NCBI GenBank assembly: GCA_001600415.1
Contig: BCJX01000022.1
Location: 117,900 to 181,899 of the forward strand
Length of the DNA: 64,000 nucleotides
Source: Pascua guehoae
Taxonomy: Eukaryota; Basidiomycota; Tremellomycetes; Trichosporonales; Trichosporonaceae
Direction: 5' to 3'
Made by a program: the position numbers and the translations under genes. Each line of letters starts with the position of its first letter. Position 1 is the stretch's first letter. The notes beneath the pieces are model-generated. The model saw only the letters and a program-made list of their open reading frames with translations, ran no database searches and was not told the DNA's origin. Below, piece by piece: positions 1 to 10,505 of the stretch.

Positions 1-740
1 GCAGACTGGCATGCTGCAAAGGACACTTTGAGCTTTGAGGCCACTACGGGGCGCTACGGAAGCAAGCGCGTTTGTGATGCGAGGGCAGGGCGCGACGACG
101 CGCGCTTTGATCCCTCATTGTGCTCTCCCTGTGATGGACCCTGAGTGTTCCCTGACGGATGTCCCCCTCTTGGCCCCTGATCCAAGCAACCCCCCCTCTC
201 ATTGCCCCGTCTTGCCTTCCTTGCTCCTTTGGACCCCCTTTGCCTCCTGTGCTCCTTGGGTATTGCCCCCCTGTGCATGGTGTTGGATTGCCGGGGCGGG
301 CAGGGAAGGCAGGCAAGGAAGGGAGGGAAAGGAGGGAAGGGACTGATGATGGGATCGGAATCGTGTCGTTGTTGGAACACACCCACCAGGCCTGTCCCTC
401 GCGCCCTTTTGTGCCCTTACACGCGCCCCCTTTTGTCAACCCCTGCAACAACCCGTCCCAACCCCCATTCCCCCCCACCCCCCACCCCCCTCCTCCTCCC
501 CTCCTCCCCTGCCCCCCCTTTTGCTCCCTATCACCATTGTCCTAGTCACCACACCCTCTTTGCCTCTTGACTTCCTCTCTTTGACCCACACCACACTCGT
601 TTGACGCCACCACGCTAAGGGAAAGCGACACACGACCTTTTGCACCAGCCAGTCCTAGCACCCAACCCTTGGCTAGCACACGCTGCACACGCCCCACTCC
701 CCACCGTGGCCACCCGCCATCGACCCCATCGTCTCACAAG
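1..740. other. Non-coding flank upstream of the LPMO gene
   Basis: No gene recognised. The stretch holds C- and CT-rich runs, especially around 425-530, and ends at the TATA box of the LPMO gene. Open frames here are low-complexity and overlap on both strands. Confidence 0.5.
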
Positions 741-748
741 ATATATAA
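741..748 (+). promoter_or_regulatory. TATA box of the LPMO gene
   Basis: ATATATAA lies about 300 bp before the ATG at 1045 in a GC-rich context. The intervening leader is CA-rich and has no ATG in the reading frame of the protein, so it is probably a long 5' UTR, possibly with an unannotated leader intron. Confidence 0.55.
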
Positions 749-1044
749 ACCGGGCGACTCGATCCTTCTTCCTCCTCATCTTCACCACAACCACCAAACC
801 ACTTCGACTTCGACAACCCTTTGTCAACCACCGCGCAAGCCCGAGCAGGTCTCCGTCTTGCAACGTTACATTCATTCGCACACCAGCGTCAACAGCATCA
901 CCTCCGGCAGGTTTCAACCAACACCACCACCAACACCACCACCACCACCACCAAACCACTCCACGACTTTTCCGTCACACACCCGACTCCCCGCGCACGC
1001 ACCCATCACACTCCGAATCTACTCGACCCATCCGACAAACAAAC

Positions 1045-2256
1045 ATGTTCGCCAACACGCTCTTCGCCGCGCTCGCCGCTGTGGCCCTCGCCGTCCCGGC
1101 CGCCGCCCACATGCAGATGGTCGACCCCCCTCCCCTCCGCTCGACCTCGAACCCCAACGTCGAGGAAGGCCAAAAGGACTACTCTATGACCGCCCCTCTG
1201 GACGGCTCTGGCTCAAACTACCCTTGCAAGGGCTACCTTACCGACATTGGCACCCCCGGCGGCAAGTCTGTCGCCACATGGGCCCCCGGCTCGCAGGCGA
1301 GCTTTACCCTGGGCACTGGTGGCGCCATCCACGGCGGCGGCTCGTGCCAGGCCTCGTTTTCCGTCGACGGCGGCAAGACGTTCCGCGTCACGCGCTCGTA
1401 CATTGGCAACTGCCCCACCATGGGCGGCAAGTACGACTTTACCGTCCCCGCCGACATTCCCGCCGGCGAGGCCATTTTCGCATGGACCTGGTTCAACCAG
1501 CTCGGCAACCGTGAATTCTACATGAACTGCGCCGTCGTCACCATTGAGGGCGGCGCCGCCAAGCGCGACGAGTACCAGAACATTACCCGCCGCGCCGACT
1601 CGTTTGACTCGCTCCCGGAAATCTTCAAGGCCAACATTGGCGACGGCTGCGCCACGGTCGAGGGCACCGACGTCGAGTTCCCCAACCCCGGCAACGACGT
1701 TGTTCGCGACCCGGCAGGAAAGCCAGGCCCCCCCACGGGTAACTGTGGCGGCGGTGCCGCCGCTCCCCCTGCCGACGGTGCCTCTGCTGGTGCTTCGGAC
1801 GCTGCGGGTGCCGGTGCTGGCGCCGGTGCTCCCTCGTCTGACGCTGCTGGTGCCGCTCCTACCGATGCCGCTGCCTCTGCTCCTTCTGATGCCGCTGGTG
1901 CCGCCCCGACTCCCGCTGCCAGTGCCGGCGGTGCCGACTCTGGTGCTCCCGCCGGCGGCAACGATGGCCAGTACACGCCTGGTCCCGGCGAGGCCGCGTA
2001 CACTGAGGGTTCTACCGGTGCCGTTCCCACTGGTGGTGCTTCCAACTCGGCCGTCGGCGGTGCCAACAACCTCGCTGCCGAGCCTTCTGCCGCGGGCGCA
2101 GACTCTGCTGGTGCCAGCGCCGGCGCCGACGCCACTGCTGCTGCCCCCGCGTCTGCTTCGTCTTCTGGCAAGGCGAGCAAGAAGTGCAAGCGCAAGGTCC
2201 GCCGCCCCCGTGCCCACCGCCGCTCGTACCCCATCCGTCTCAGCCGCCACCACTAA
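1045..2256 (+). CDS. Secreted AA11-like lytic polysaccharide monooxygenase
   Basis: 403 aa, no intron. Residues 1-21 are a signal peptide, and cleavage before His22 would expose the N-terminal histidine required for the copper histidine brace. The second brace histidine is His96 in HGGGSCQ. The GNREFYMNC block (Tyr159 axial) and the WTWFN block match AA11 enzymes, which oxidatively cleave chitin. The catalytic part ends near residue 165, with related sequence to about 230. It is followed by a ~145-residue Ala/Gly/Ser/Pro/Asp-rich linker and a strongly basic tail with KKCKRKVRR and a final HH. No GPI signal or known binding module is visible. The start is chosen because it is the first ATG in frame and begins the signal peptide. 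AA11 assignment is by motif; a non-catalytic AA11 relative cannot be excluded. Confidence 0.85.
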   Translation: MFANTLFAALAAVALAVPAAAHMQMVDPPPLRSTSNPNVEEGQKDYSMTAPLDGSGSNYPCKGYLTDIGTPGGKSVATWAPGSQASFTLGTGGAIHGGGSCQASFSVDGGKTFRVTRSYIGNCPTMGGKYDFTVPADIPAGEAIFAWTWFNQLGNREFYMNCAVVTIEGGAAKRDEYQNITRRADSFDSLPEIFKANIGDGCATVEGTDVEFPNPGNDVVRDPAGKPGPPTGNCGGGAAAPPADGASAGASDAAGAGAGAGAPSSDAAGAAPTDAAASAPSDAAGAAPTPAASAGGADSGAPAGGNDGQYTPGPGEAAYTEGSTGAVPTGGASNSAVGGANNLAAEPSAAGADSAGASAGADATAAAPASASSSGKASKKCKRKVRRPRAHRRSYPIRLSRHH

Positions 2257-2897
2257 GCGCGGCGCGGGATGGATGCCACTCGGACGCGCACGTCGAGTGC
2301 ACGCGCACAAACACACAAAAAACAACCACGTTATCGACCGACAACACAACCCTGCACATGCTGCACACACCACTGCACATGCTGCACACCCCCCACACCA
2401 CCCACGACTTTCTGACGACTCCGCGACGCCGCGCCGGGATTGTATCTCGGCCCCTCGACCGGTAGTTTGGGCCCGCTCGGTACAGGATGCCGGGCGCGCT
2501 TTTTGGTCTTAATGTCACTGTTGCATACATTCATGCTGTGCGAGTGAGATGAGAGGTGGCTGCAGGGCTGACGGGTGGGACTAATGCGACTACAGACTGG
2601 CACCACGAGTGCGACTAATGCCACTGCAAACTGACACGACGAGGCCCAGCAGAGCCGTTGGCGATACGAACAAGTGTGTTGTCCGACTTGCTTTGTAGCA
2701 GAGTGGATACTGGAGGGTGAGCCCAGTATCGGCTTGGATTACCGACTCGGTAGCAAAGTAGGAGAACGAAGCCAGGACGCGGGGGCCAAACGCGCACCGA
2801 GTTGGGTCCAAGTGGGCACAGCCCCCCAGCTGCAGGCCAGCCCAGCGCGAGACGCCTGGGGCTCCAAACTGACAGACTGATGAGATCCAGAGCTACC
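2257..2897. other. Intergenic, LPMO 3' side
   Basis: No gene recognised. It contains a two-copy tandem repeat of about 21 bp around 2349-2390 (CTGCACATGCTGCACAC core) and two near-copies of a GCGACTAATGC-type segment around 2586-2625. Confidence 0.5.
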
Positions 2898-2900
2898 GTA

Positions 2901-3028
2901 TCTGACAAAAAGGTTCGAGAGGGGCGCAGGGTGACACTTGTCTCTCTCTGCCAAACTCATAATCCCAGTAGAGGTGAAGAGCTGCATGCCCCGGCATCCC
3001 TGCACCCGTCACGAACCTTTTTGTCAGA
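2901..3028. mobile_element. MITE-like element, copy 1
   Basis: Perfect 20-bp inverted repeats, GTATCTGACAAAAAGGTTCG at 2898-2917 and its exact complement at 3012-3031, enclose 94 bp. The outermost TA on each side looks like a target-site duplication, giving a 128-bp body starting TCTGAC. It has no coding capacity. Size, TA flanks and TIRs fit a Tc1/mariner-type MITE; no transposase for it is present in the window. Confidence 0.75.
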
Positions 3029-3030
3029 TA

Positions 3031-3168
3031 CAGAGGGCGTCAAAAAGGACCGTGAGGGGTGCAAGGATGCCGTGGCATGTAGCTCTTAAGCTGGTGCTGA
3101 GATGAGCATTTGGCAGCGCAAGACAAATCACACCCTGCCCCTCTGACGGTCCTTTTTCACACCCTCTG
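3031..3168. mobile_element. MITE-like element, copy 2 (adjacent to copy 1)
   Basis: 23-bp inverted repeats at 3031-3053 and 3146-3168 (CAGAGGGYGTSAAAAAGGAC type, two mismatches), flanked by TA at 3029-3030 and 3169-3170. The left TA is shared with copy 1, so the elements are butted together. Inside the TIR it carries the same subterminal block (GTGAGGGGTGCAAGGATGCC) that appears, inverted, near the right end of copies 1 and 4. Confidence 0.7.
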
Positions 3169-3351
3169 TACTGTAGCACAGTGGATGGCGCTCTCGAGCC
3201 GTGGACGAGGTGTGCAATCGCCCTCGTGGTTGACACGTCCGAGCGCGGCGCCACACCGAGCACGAGGCATTATCGCAGAGGTTTTTTAAATCCGTCGCCA
3301 CGCCAGGGAGCGTGTCAACCTTGAAAAGGGCCACTACAGTACAGTACAGTA

Positions 3352-3470
3352 TCTGGTGAAAGGGCTCGTGAGGGGCACAGGGCTGCCAAGGCATGCATCT
3401 CCACCCCCGCTGCTGACCCCCTCGAGAACGAGGCAGTCACCCTCTAACCGTCACGAGCCTTTCTGTCAGA
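3352..3470. mobile_element. MITE-like element, copy 3
   Basis: Imperfect inverted repeats at 3352-3371 and 3451-3470. The ends TCTGGTGAAAGG and CCTTTCTGTCAGA match the TIR of copy 1. The left side is preceded by TA; the right TSD is not clean. The interior has the GAGGGGCACAGGGCTGCC version of the shared subterminal block. Confidence 0.6.
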
Positions 3471-3510
3471 TTGTATGCTGGCCGTGACCCGCGCGCCCAC
3501 GACTGCAGAC

Positions 3511-3642
3511 GACAGAGCGTCACAAAGGACCGTCAGAGGCGCAGGGTGGGTTGCCTTGCGCCGCCGAACGCTCATCTCAGCACGATGGAGCTGCGTGCCA
3601 CGGCATCCCTGCGCCCCTCACGGTCCGTTTCGGCATACTGTA
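3511..3642. mobile_element. MITE-like element, copy 4 (diverged)
   Basis: Diverged inverted repeats of the copy 2 type at roughly 3512-3534 and 3619-3642, sharing the AAAGGACCG core. The right half (3580-3630) is nearly an inverted copy of the left half of copy 2, including CACGGCATCCCTGCGCCCCT. Confidence 0.55.
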
Positions 3643-4376
3643 CAGTAGACTGCAACTGGCGCGTACTGGCGAGCTGCGCGAGCTGGCGACAAAGCTCGAG
3701 CACGAAATGAGATTGGCCGATGGATGGACGACGCGCATAGCAGTGAGCAGCGAGCTACCAAGTACCGAGTACGATCAGCGTAGCCCCGGACAATCGCAAA
3801 CATGGCACCTGTGCACCTGTTCCCTTGGTGAGAGCATCACGCCGACCCCCGCACTCTGACCCCACTCCAGGATCCAGCAGCTCGCAGCTCGCAATCGACC
3901 CCAAGTCCACTCTTGCCCCGCCCCAAAGCAGCTAGCAGCTCGGGAGCGGGCACACGCGACGACGCGAGCGAGTCCGAGCGCGCACTGGCCCAGTGCACAC
4001 GACAGCGCGGCGTGGCCGCTGCATGGTGCACAGGACGCACAAGGCAAAAGCGCAGCAAACAGCGCACGGCACGGATGGCACGCATGGCACGATGGCAGAT
4101 GGCGTATTCCGATACGCGTGCCATCGTGGGGTGCAGTGGGGTGCAGTGGGGTACGCTTTGGTCGCCCGCGCACAGCGCACAGGGCGCCACTGTCACTGTC
4201 CCGCGCGCACGGTGTCAGCGCGTCCATGGCGCCGGGTTGAATCAAGCCCTGGCGCTGGCGCTGGCGCTGGAGTTGGGGGCCGTTATGACCCCGTTTCGGG
4301 CACCGTTGGTGTGGGCGTGAGGAGTTGCGAAAGTCGGCGGGTTGACGAGGTCGCGCTGTGCTGGGCCGCCAGACTG
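3643..4376. other. Intergenic with small minisatellites
   Basis: No gene recognised. It contains a GGGGTGCAGT repeat at 4126-4152 and a GGCGCT hexamer array at 4250-4270. Long overlapping open frames on both strands reflect GC richness only. Confidence 0.45.
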
Positions 4377-5475
4377 GGAGACGATACCGTGGGGTCGTCG
4401 AGTCCATCTTGCTGCTGGCCAAGGCCACGGGGGAGAAGCGGTGCTCGGTGCGTCGCGTCGCGCGTCGCGTGGCGTCGTGGCGGCGGGTACGGTGATCGAA
4501 GAACCACGGCTCGTGCTCGGCTCGGTCTGGGTGCAGCGCATCGTTGACTACGCCAGCGTACTTGGGTCAGAAGGGTATACCGGCCATTGGCATGCAAGCT
4601 CGGCGCGGCGTGCCACATGATATACGTACGCGCCACACCTGTCACAGCTGCCGCCTGCCGACTGACTGTTGTTTCTGTGCATCACGACACTGTTTACTGT
4701 GAGCCACTGGCCACTGACCGCGACCGGGGAGACGTCTCGTGGGGTCGTCGAGCGCGTCGAGTTTGCTGCTTACTGAAGGCCAGCCGTGGGAGCGGTGCGT
4801 CGCGCCGCGTCGTGTGGCGATGGTATGGTGATCGAAATGAACCACGTCTAGCGCTCGACTGGGTCCGGGCGCCATCGTTCACTACGCTGTACCAGCTTTG
4901 CGGGCGTCAGAAGGGCATATCGGCCTGGTTCATACTCGGCGCGGCGTCACATCACATGCTACCTGCCACCTGCCACAGCTGCCACCTGCCCACTGATCCA
5001 CTGACTGTTGTTTGTGTGCATCACACTGTGTACTGTAAGCGACTAGCTACTGGCCACTAGACACTAGCTACCAGCCACTGGCCGCGACTGGGACATCTAC
5101 CGTGGAGTCTTCGAGCGCGTCGAGCTCGTCATTGAGCTTGCTGCTTGCTGGCCAAGGCATTGTCAGCCCAGGGGAGAAGCGGTCGCGTCGCGTCGTGTGG
5201 CGACGACACCGTGATCGAAATGAACCACGGGTCGTACTCGGTCCGGGCGCAGCGCATCGTTCACTACACTGGTACGCCAGCGTCCCAGCACTGCGGGCAT
5301 CAGAAGGGCATATCGGCCGTGGGCATGCTCGCGAGCTCGGCGGCGTGCCACATGATATACTGCGCGCCATACCTGCCACACCTGCCGCCTGCCCAGCTGG
5401 CCAGCTGCCCACTGACTGTTGTTTCTGTTCATCACACTGTTTATTGTAAGCCAGTAGCCACTGGCCACTAGCCTC
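4377..5475. repeat. Three diverged tandem copies of a ~355-bp unit
   Basis: Unit boundaries recur at about 4389, 4739 and 5102 (GTGGGGTCGTCGAG and close variants), so the period is about 350-363 bp. Each copy repeats the same order of landmarks: a CGTGTGGCGAC-type GC block, GTGATCGAA followed by AACCACG, CATCGTT, CAGAAGGG(T/C)ATA, CATGATATAC or a variant, CTGACTGTTGTTTSTGTKCATCAC, and a run of CAGCCACTGGCCACT-type pentamers. Copies differ by many substitutions and small indels. No protein is conserved between copies in one frame, so this reads as a non-coding tandem duplication. Confidence 0.75.
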
Positions 5476-7609
5476 TGGTCACGAGCCACTGGTCACGGCG
5501 ACCACCACGTTCATCACGTCCATCACGTCCACCACGGCCATCACACCCGACGTCATTGGCCACCGGGGCAAGGGGCACGTGTTTGCCCCAGGCCACCAAC
5601 CGACGAAGGTAGCTCGGATCCCCGCCCGCATGCCAGCGCCAGTACTGGCCATGACACAAGGATGTGTGTGTGGGTCCGGGCTTGGGTTGCAACATCGCGC
5701 GTCTGCTCCGAGTACGCACGCCCCAAGGTCGCTATTGTCGGCGACGTTCTGACACTTGACGCTTGACGCTCTGAGGCTCTGAGGCTCTGACGCCAACGCC
5801 ATTGAACGCCCGGCCCCCCCTTTCCCCAGGTGGGGTAACTGTGCTGGAATACGCTCATCAGACCCCGCCAAAGGTGTTTGTTGGCCTGGACTGCGTCCAC
5901 TGTCGTCGGTCTCGGTCTCGGTCTCGGTCACTGTCCCAGTCCCAGTCTCGGTCCCAGTCTCGTCGCATTGTCTCCTTACCCAAGGCGTAGCGTGTGCCCT
6001 GTATGGACCTACGTACGCGCGCCGTGTCCCGCCGCACGGCCGCACGGGTGCCACATATTCTCGGGACTCTTTTGGCCGCCGGCTCTGCACGACCCCAGAC
6101 TACTACTCGTGGGTATTTGCGGGCGCCGTGAGCTCGAGCTGGCTGCATCCACTGGCCCATAGAGAGCGGACTGACAGGCCCAGTCCGATCCGAGACGTGT
6201 GGATGTACCCGTGCGATCTCATTCGGGCGGCCACCCATGTCCACCATCTTGTGGCGGCGCGGCGCGCTGTATGGTGCCCTTGTCCACTGGCAGGGCGGCG
6301 GGTGCAACATCCGGGCCACCAGGTGGTTCTCGCTGTGCGCTGTGCAGGGCACCAGGGCAGCGTTGTGAGCCTTTGCGGCGCCGAGGTACTCTGCCATGGG
6401 GAATGGGGCTAGCTTTGCGTCGTTCGTTTGGACGCGTGGTGAGGCTGGCCAGTAGCTGGGTACAGTGCGTGTGCGCGCGGCGTGTGCTGGTCGCGAGAGG
6501 GTGGCTGGCGGGGGCTGTGAGGCACGCACTGCTGTGCGGCTCGTGAGTGCGCGATGTGCTGCTTGTGAGCGTGCGATGTGCGGGCGTGCGGTGGGGGTGG
6601 GGGTGCGGGTGCGGGTGCGGGTGCAGCTCGCGCGGGAGTGCTGTGCTGCTGGGTGTAGCATGATGCATACTGTAGGTGCGTAGGTAGGTGCGTAAGTAGG
6701 TGCGCAGGTAGGTGTATAGCTGCATGCGCCATGGCCTGTAGTAGCGACAACGACACCGACAACCGCAATGGCAGTGGCAGCGGCAGCGGCAATGGCAACG
6801 CAGTGCCCGCCGCAGTGCAGGCAGTACCAGTGCAGCGGTGCAGTGCAATCGAGCCGCGTGCCTCGTGCCTGTACGGCACTCCCGAGGCACAAACCTCAAC
6901 CTCGAGGGCAAGACTTGGCGGAAGCAGAGGATAAAGGCACGCCGAACCCAAACTCTAAATTTCCACTTGGCGAGCTTCGCGTTGATCTCTGGTTCGCTGT
7001 TCGTTCGCCAAGATGAGGGCAGTCGGCGCAGTGAAGGAAAAGAAGGCAGACTAGACTAGACTGGGCTCTCGCCTCCACGACCCAACTTGACGATTTGGCA
7101 GCTGTGTCCCCGACTTGCACAGGCAAGAAGCCACTCGCCCCTGCCAAGTGTGGCCGGCGACAAACCGGACAAAACCCATGAATGCATCGCCCACGCTGCT
7201 GCACATCAACACTCTTCCCTGGACCCAGTTCCGCTCTTTCGGCCGTCCCAACGGCCGCCCGCCCACCCCAATTTCGACGCCGTGGCGCCGTGGCGCCGTC
7301 CCAGACGAGTGGAAACTTTTACCGTCCGCGTCGTGCATCCCTCCACACTGGCACACGCGCTGGGAGCGAAAAAAAAGTTCGCCAGCCACCCTGGAAAACG
7401 CACCCCAGATCCGGATAGCCACACGCATGCATACTGATCGCGTGCCAAGCAAACGCCATGCGCCATGCGCCATGCGCCACGGCGCCACGGCTTTGGGGTG
7501 GGTATGCTTGCTCCCCTGGATGAGTTTTTCCATCGACCGTATGGAAGTGAGGGGAGATCCCTGGATGGGATTTGGGGTTTGGATTTCGGGGGTGCCTTTG
7601 TGCGTCTAC
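5476..7609. other. GC-rich intergenic stretch with short tandem repeats
   Basis: No gene recognised. It includes a CTCGGT/CCCAGT hexamer array (about 5905-5962), a GGGTGC array (6600-6625), a GTAGGTGCGTAG-type array (6672-6716) and a CGCCATG array (about 7457-7480). The long minus-strand frames across 5.9-6.9 kb translate these arrays into low-complexity protein and overlap one another, so they are not annotated as genes. Confidence 0.45.
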
Positions 7610-7895
7610 GGGCCCTGGATTGTTCATGTTAGTCAGAGCTGGTAGTAGGGGGAGGGGTGGGCGGGGACATAAGGAGGGGGGGAGGGGGGGGGGGNGCGAG
7701 GGACAGTAGAGCGGCGTGAGGGGACAGCGGGGGGCCGTTCCGGGGTGCATGTCTTCTTCGCCCTGGATTGTTCATGAACGCTGGTGTCTCCCGTCAGTGT
7801 CGGCTGGTGTCAGGCTGGTCCAAGTCGATAGGGGTGTATCAGGCGGGGGGCACAGGGTGCCTGCAGGCTTCGCGTCCTGGATTGTTGATGAACGC
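7610..7895. repeat. Three copies of a 20-bp motif, next to a poly-G gap
   Basis: CCTGGATTGTTCATGAACGC-type sequence occurs at about 7614, 7763 and 7875, spaced 110-150 bp, the first copy diverging at its 3' end. Between the first two lies a G-rich run ending in an undetermined base (n at 7695). The function is unknown. Confidence 0.4.
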
Positions 7896-10398
7896 AAGCC
7901 TGGCGGCAGTGTCTGTGGTCAGAGTCGGGAAGGTAGGAGAGCGGGGTTTGGAGGGAAGGGCGAGCGCGCTGTGAGGCTGAGGTTTCGGACATTCGGGTGT
8001 GTTGAACACCTGTTCATGAGGCTGCTGGCGCCCGGCTGGGTTGGGAGGAAGCAGACGTGGAAAGTGGACTAGCCAGACGGCTTCATGGGGGCTGGGGTTC
8101 CCCCTGCTTCGGTGCTGGGTCACCATGAAGCCTGTAGCACACCAGGTAGGCACGCCAAGTCTACTGCATCGTACCCACGCCTCCTGGATGTAGCCCTGCC
8201 ACCGCCTCCGCTCGGGGCAGGGCTTGACCCATCGCTCAGTCATGCCTGGCAGAATCGCAAGATTCTGTCCATGTCCGCGCGTCCAGCATAGCCTGCACTG
8301 CACGAGTGGGACATCTTGAGCCTGGGACACAAGCAAGGTGACCCTAGTGACATGTGACTTGTCTGGAAAGCCTGCGGGAGGGACTGGCCCATCAAAGGGT
8401 GTGCAGGTCCCCTAGCTGCGCCAAGTGGATGGAATAGGCCGTTGTAACGAGAATTTCCATGCAGATTCCGAGGGCGATATACCCACAGATGTTGTAATAG
8501 CTTCTCGACACTGACGGGGCCGTTTGCTGCAGTGGCGCACCACCGCGCCCCCTCGAGATTCCCAACTTTTGTAGTGCATCAATACCTCGCTCGACGGGCC
8601 GTATCGCTCCTGCAACATGGTTCAGAACCGCTCTGCCTATGCAACCCTACACTGCATTCTATCGGGTGGGAATTTAGGAGGAAAGACGAGGATGTGAAAC
8701 TGGTGATATTATTCTTGCTATTCGCATACGCCAAGGGCGGGGGGTGGTGAACAGTACTCAGACGCCATGATCGTTGGACGCTTTGGGCAGCTTGAGCCTT
8801 ACTCGGGCACCCATGAACGGTCTCATGTCTCCTACACCGTGTGGGAGTATCACGAGAACGATGGGTAGATAACAGGGGTCATGGCGCCCAACTGAGCAAT
8901 GTAATGTCGCTTTGTCGCTGCTGTGTGCACGTATTCGTCCACGTAATCGGCACGAGCAATGTATCTACCGTACCCTTCCAGTACGTTCGACAGGTATTAA
9001 GAGTCGCACTTGAGCTGTGGTGCATGCAAGGTTGAGCCTAGGCCGCCTTAGAGAACCCAATGGTACAATAGAGGTTCCTTCTCGCAACATTTCCTATGTG
9101 TTTGCGCAACTGAGCTCAATATGGAAATTTCATCACTCGCCCAGCGTGCATGCGAATGCCCTTTTCAAATGCATTTCTTCTGCCATCGTACCACCAACTC
9201 CACGTTGCTCCTGTTGTAGAAATGAGGAGAATGAGTTTGCGTAAAGAACAGTAAACGAAGTTGAGAGCGGAGGGACCGACAGATCGACTGCCGCTAGGTG
9301 TCACGAGTGAACGGCCAACAGCTCTCCCCCGTTGGGTCTGAACGTAATCAACGGCGCACCCTCGCCACCACCAGGGAATTGACCTGCTAATCAAACTGCA
9401 CTCCATTTCTAAATGCTCCATGACACTGCGTAGCGTATATGTTGCGCCTGCACGCGTCAGGGACAGTGCACGTATTTATTGGAGAAAGGGGTACGCTGCA
9501 TAATGACGCTGAGAGATGATGGGTGATAGATGACGGCTGAGACATGACCGCTGACCGCGAGAGATGACGGCTGAGAGATGGCGGCTTCTTCCGGTCCACT
9601 AGTGGTGATTCCATAACATTGCGAGTTTGCCCCAGTCCCCAACTCTGCCGTATGTGACATGGGCGCGGGACGGCTGGCCCATAGACAAACTCCGAACATC
9701 TTGGGCATCATTTACCTCGCATTAAATTAATTTGTTGGCCCAGTATTTATGGCGCTGAGCTTTCGTACCACACAAAGGAGCGGGCAGCTGGGTGTCCCAA
9801 GCCCCGCACAACCCATATTTCTCAAGCACGGAGCGCGACACCATTTAATTCGGACACTCAGAACAGTGGGTACAAGTGGCTGGACTATCTTGAATCGCCT
9901 TTTGGTTTTGGGGATGTATGGCCAAGCGTTTGGCGTTTCTACGGAGTGCAGCGTTACACGACCACTCGCCATTGAAGGCAACAGGCACTCCACTGTGGCA
10001 TATTTCAAACGTTGCAAACTCACCATGACATGCAGGGGTAAGCCGAATGCGATTGCTGCTACTCAGGAATGCGAGGCATGTGTAACGTTGATGTTGCCCT
10101 GCAGGACAGAAATGTTCGGGTGCAATGGCTCAATCTGGGTGCCAGCGTCCTCGGAGACGCAATTCTGCAAGCATTGAAGCTCAAAGTGGCACTCTCAAGA
10201 ACTGCGGACCCTATTTCCGGAGACTCGAGTGCTTCAGACATAGCCTTGTCAGTGTTAACTCCTTTGACTACTCTGGGGTGACAGATACACCATTCACACG
10301 CAGCAGAGTGGCTCCCACCAGTTCTGGGCCCTGTGCGAAAACTAATGCCAGGGCGTCGTGCAACGTGACATGCAGTATTGCATGCAGTCGACAAAGGT
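7896..10398. other. Gene-poor, less GC-rich sequence
   Basis: No gene recognised. From about 8.4 kb the base composition falls visibly below that of the flanks; single lines near 9.1 kb are about 43 percent GC. A GATGACGGCTGAGA-type minisatellite lies at about 9502-9590. Frames are short and match no family I know. Confidence 0.45.
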
Positions 10399-10404
10399 AA
10401 AAAC

Positions 10405-10505
10405 AGTGAATTCCCAGGATTGAACTGGGGACCCTCAGATATAGAGAACATGGGATGGAATCCCATATTTGCAATCTGATGCAACTACCACTGTGCTAAA
10501 CCCAC
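10405..10505 (-). tRNA. tRNA-Cys (GCA), intron-containing
   Basis: On the minus strand GTGGGTT (10505-10499) pairs with AATTCAC (10412-10406), with two G-U pairs. The discriminator base at 10405 is U, as expected for Cys. Box A reads TAGCACAGTGG, the anticodon stem is TCAGA/TCTGA, and the loop is TTGCAA plus A with anticodon GCA. An intron of about 28 nt follows position 37. The T arm is CCCAG-TTCAATC-CTGGG. A TTTTT terminator directly follows (10403-10399). One mismatch in the D stem lowers certainty slightly. Confidence 0.85.

Noticed and set aside
2690..3190. Box-A-like TAGCANAGTGG sequences, possible SINE
   Set aside because: No box B follows either of the two occurrences, and one of them overlaps the flank of a MITE copy.
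5479..6911. Long minus-strand open frames over 200-340 codons
   Set aside because: They translate hexamer and decamer arrays into low-complexity Arg/Thr/Pro/Ala runs, overlap in three frames, and have no motif or splice structure.
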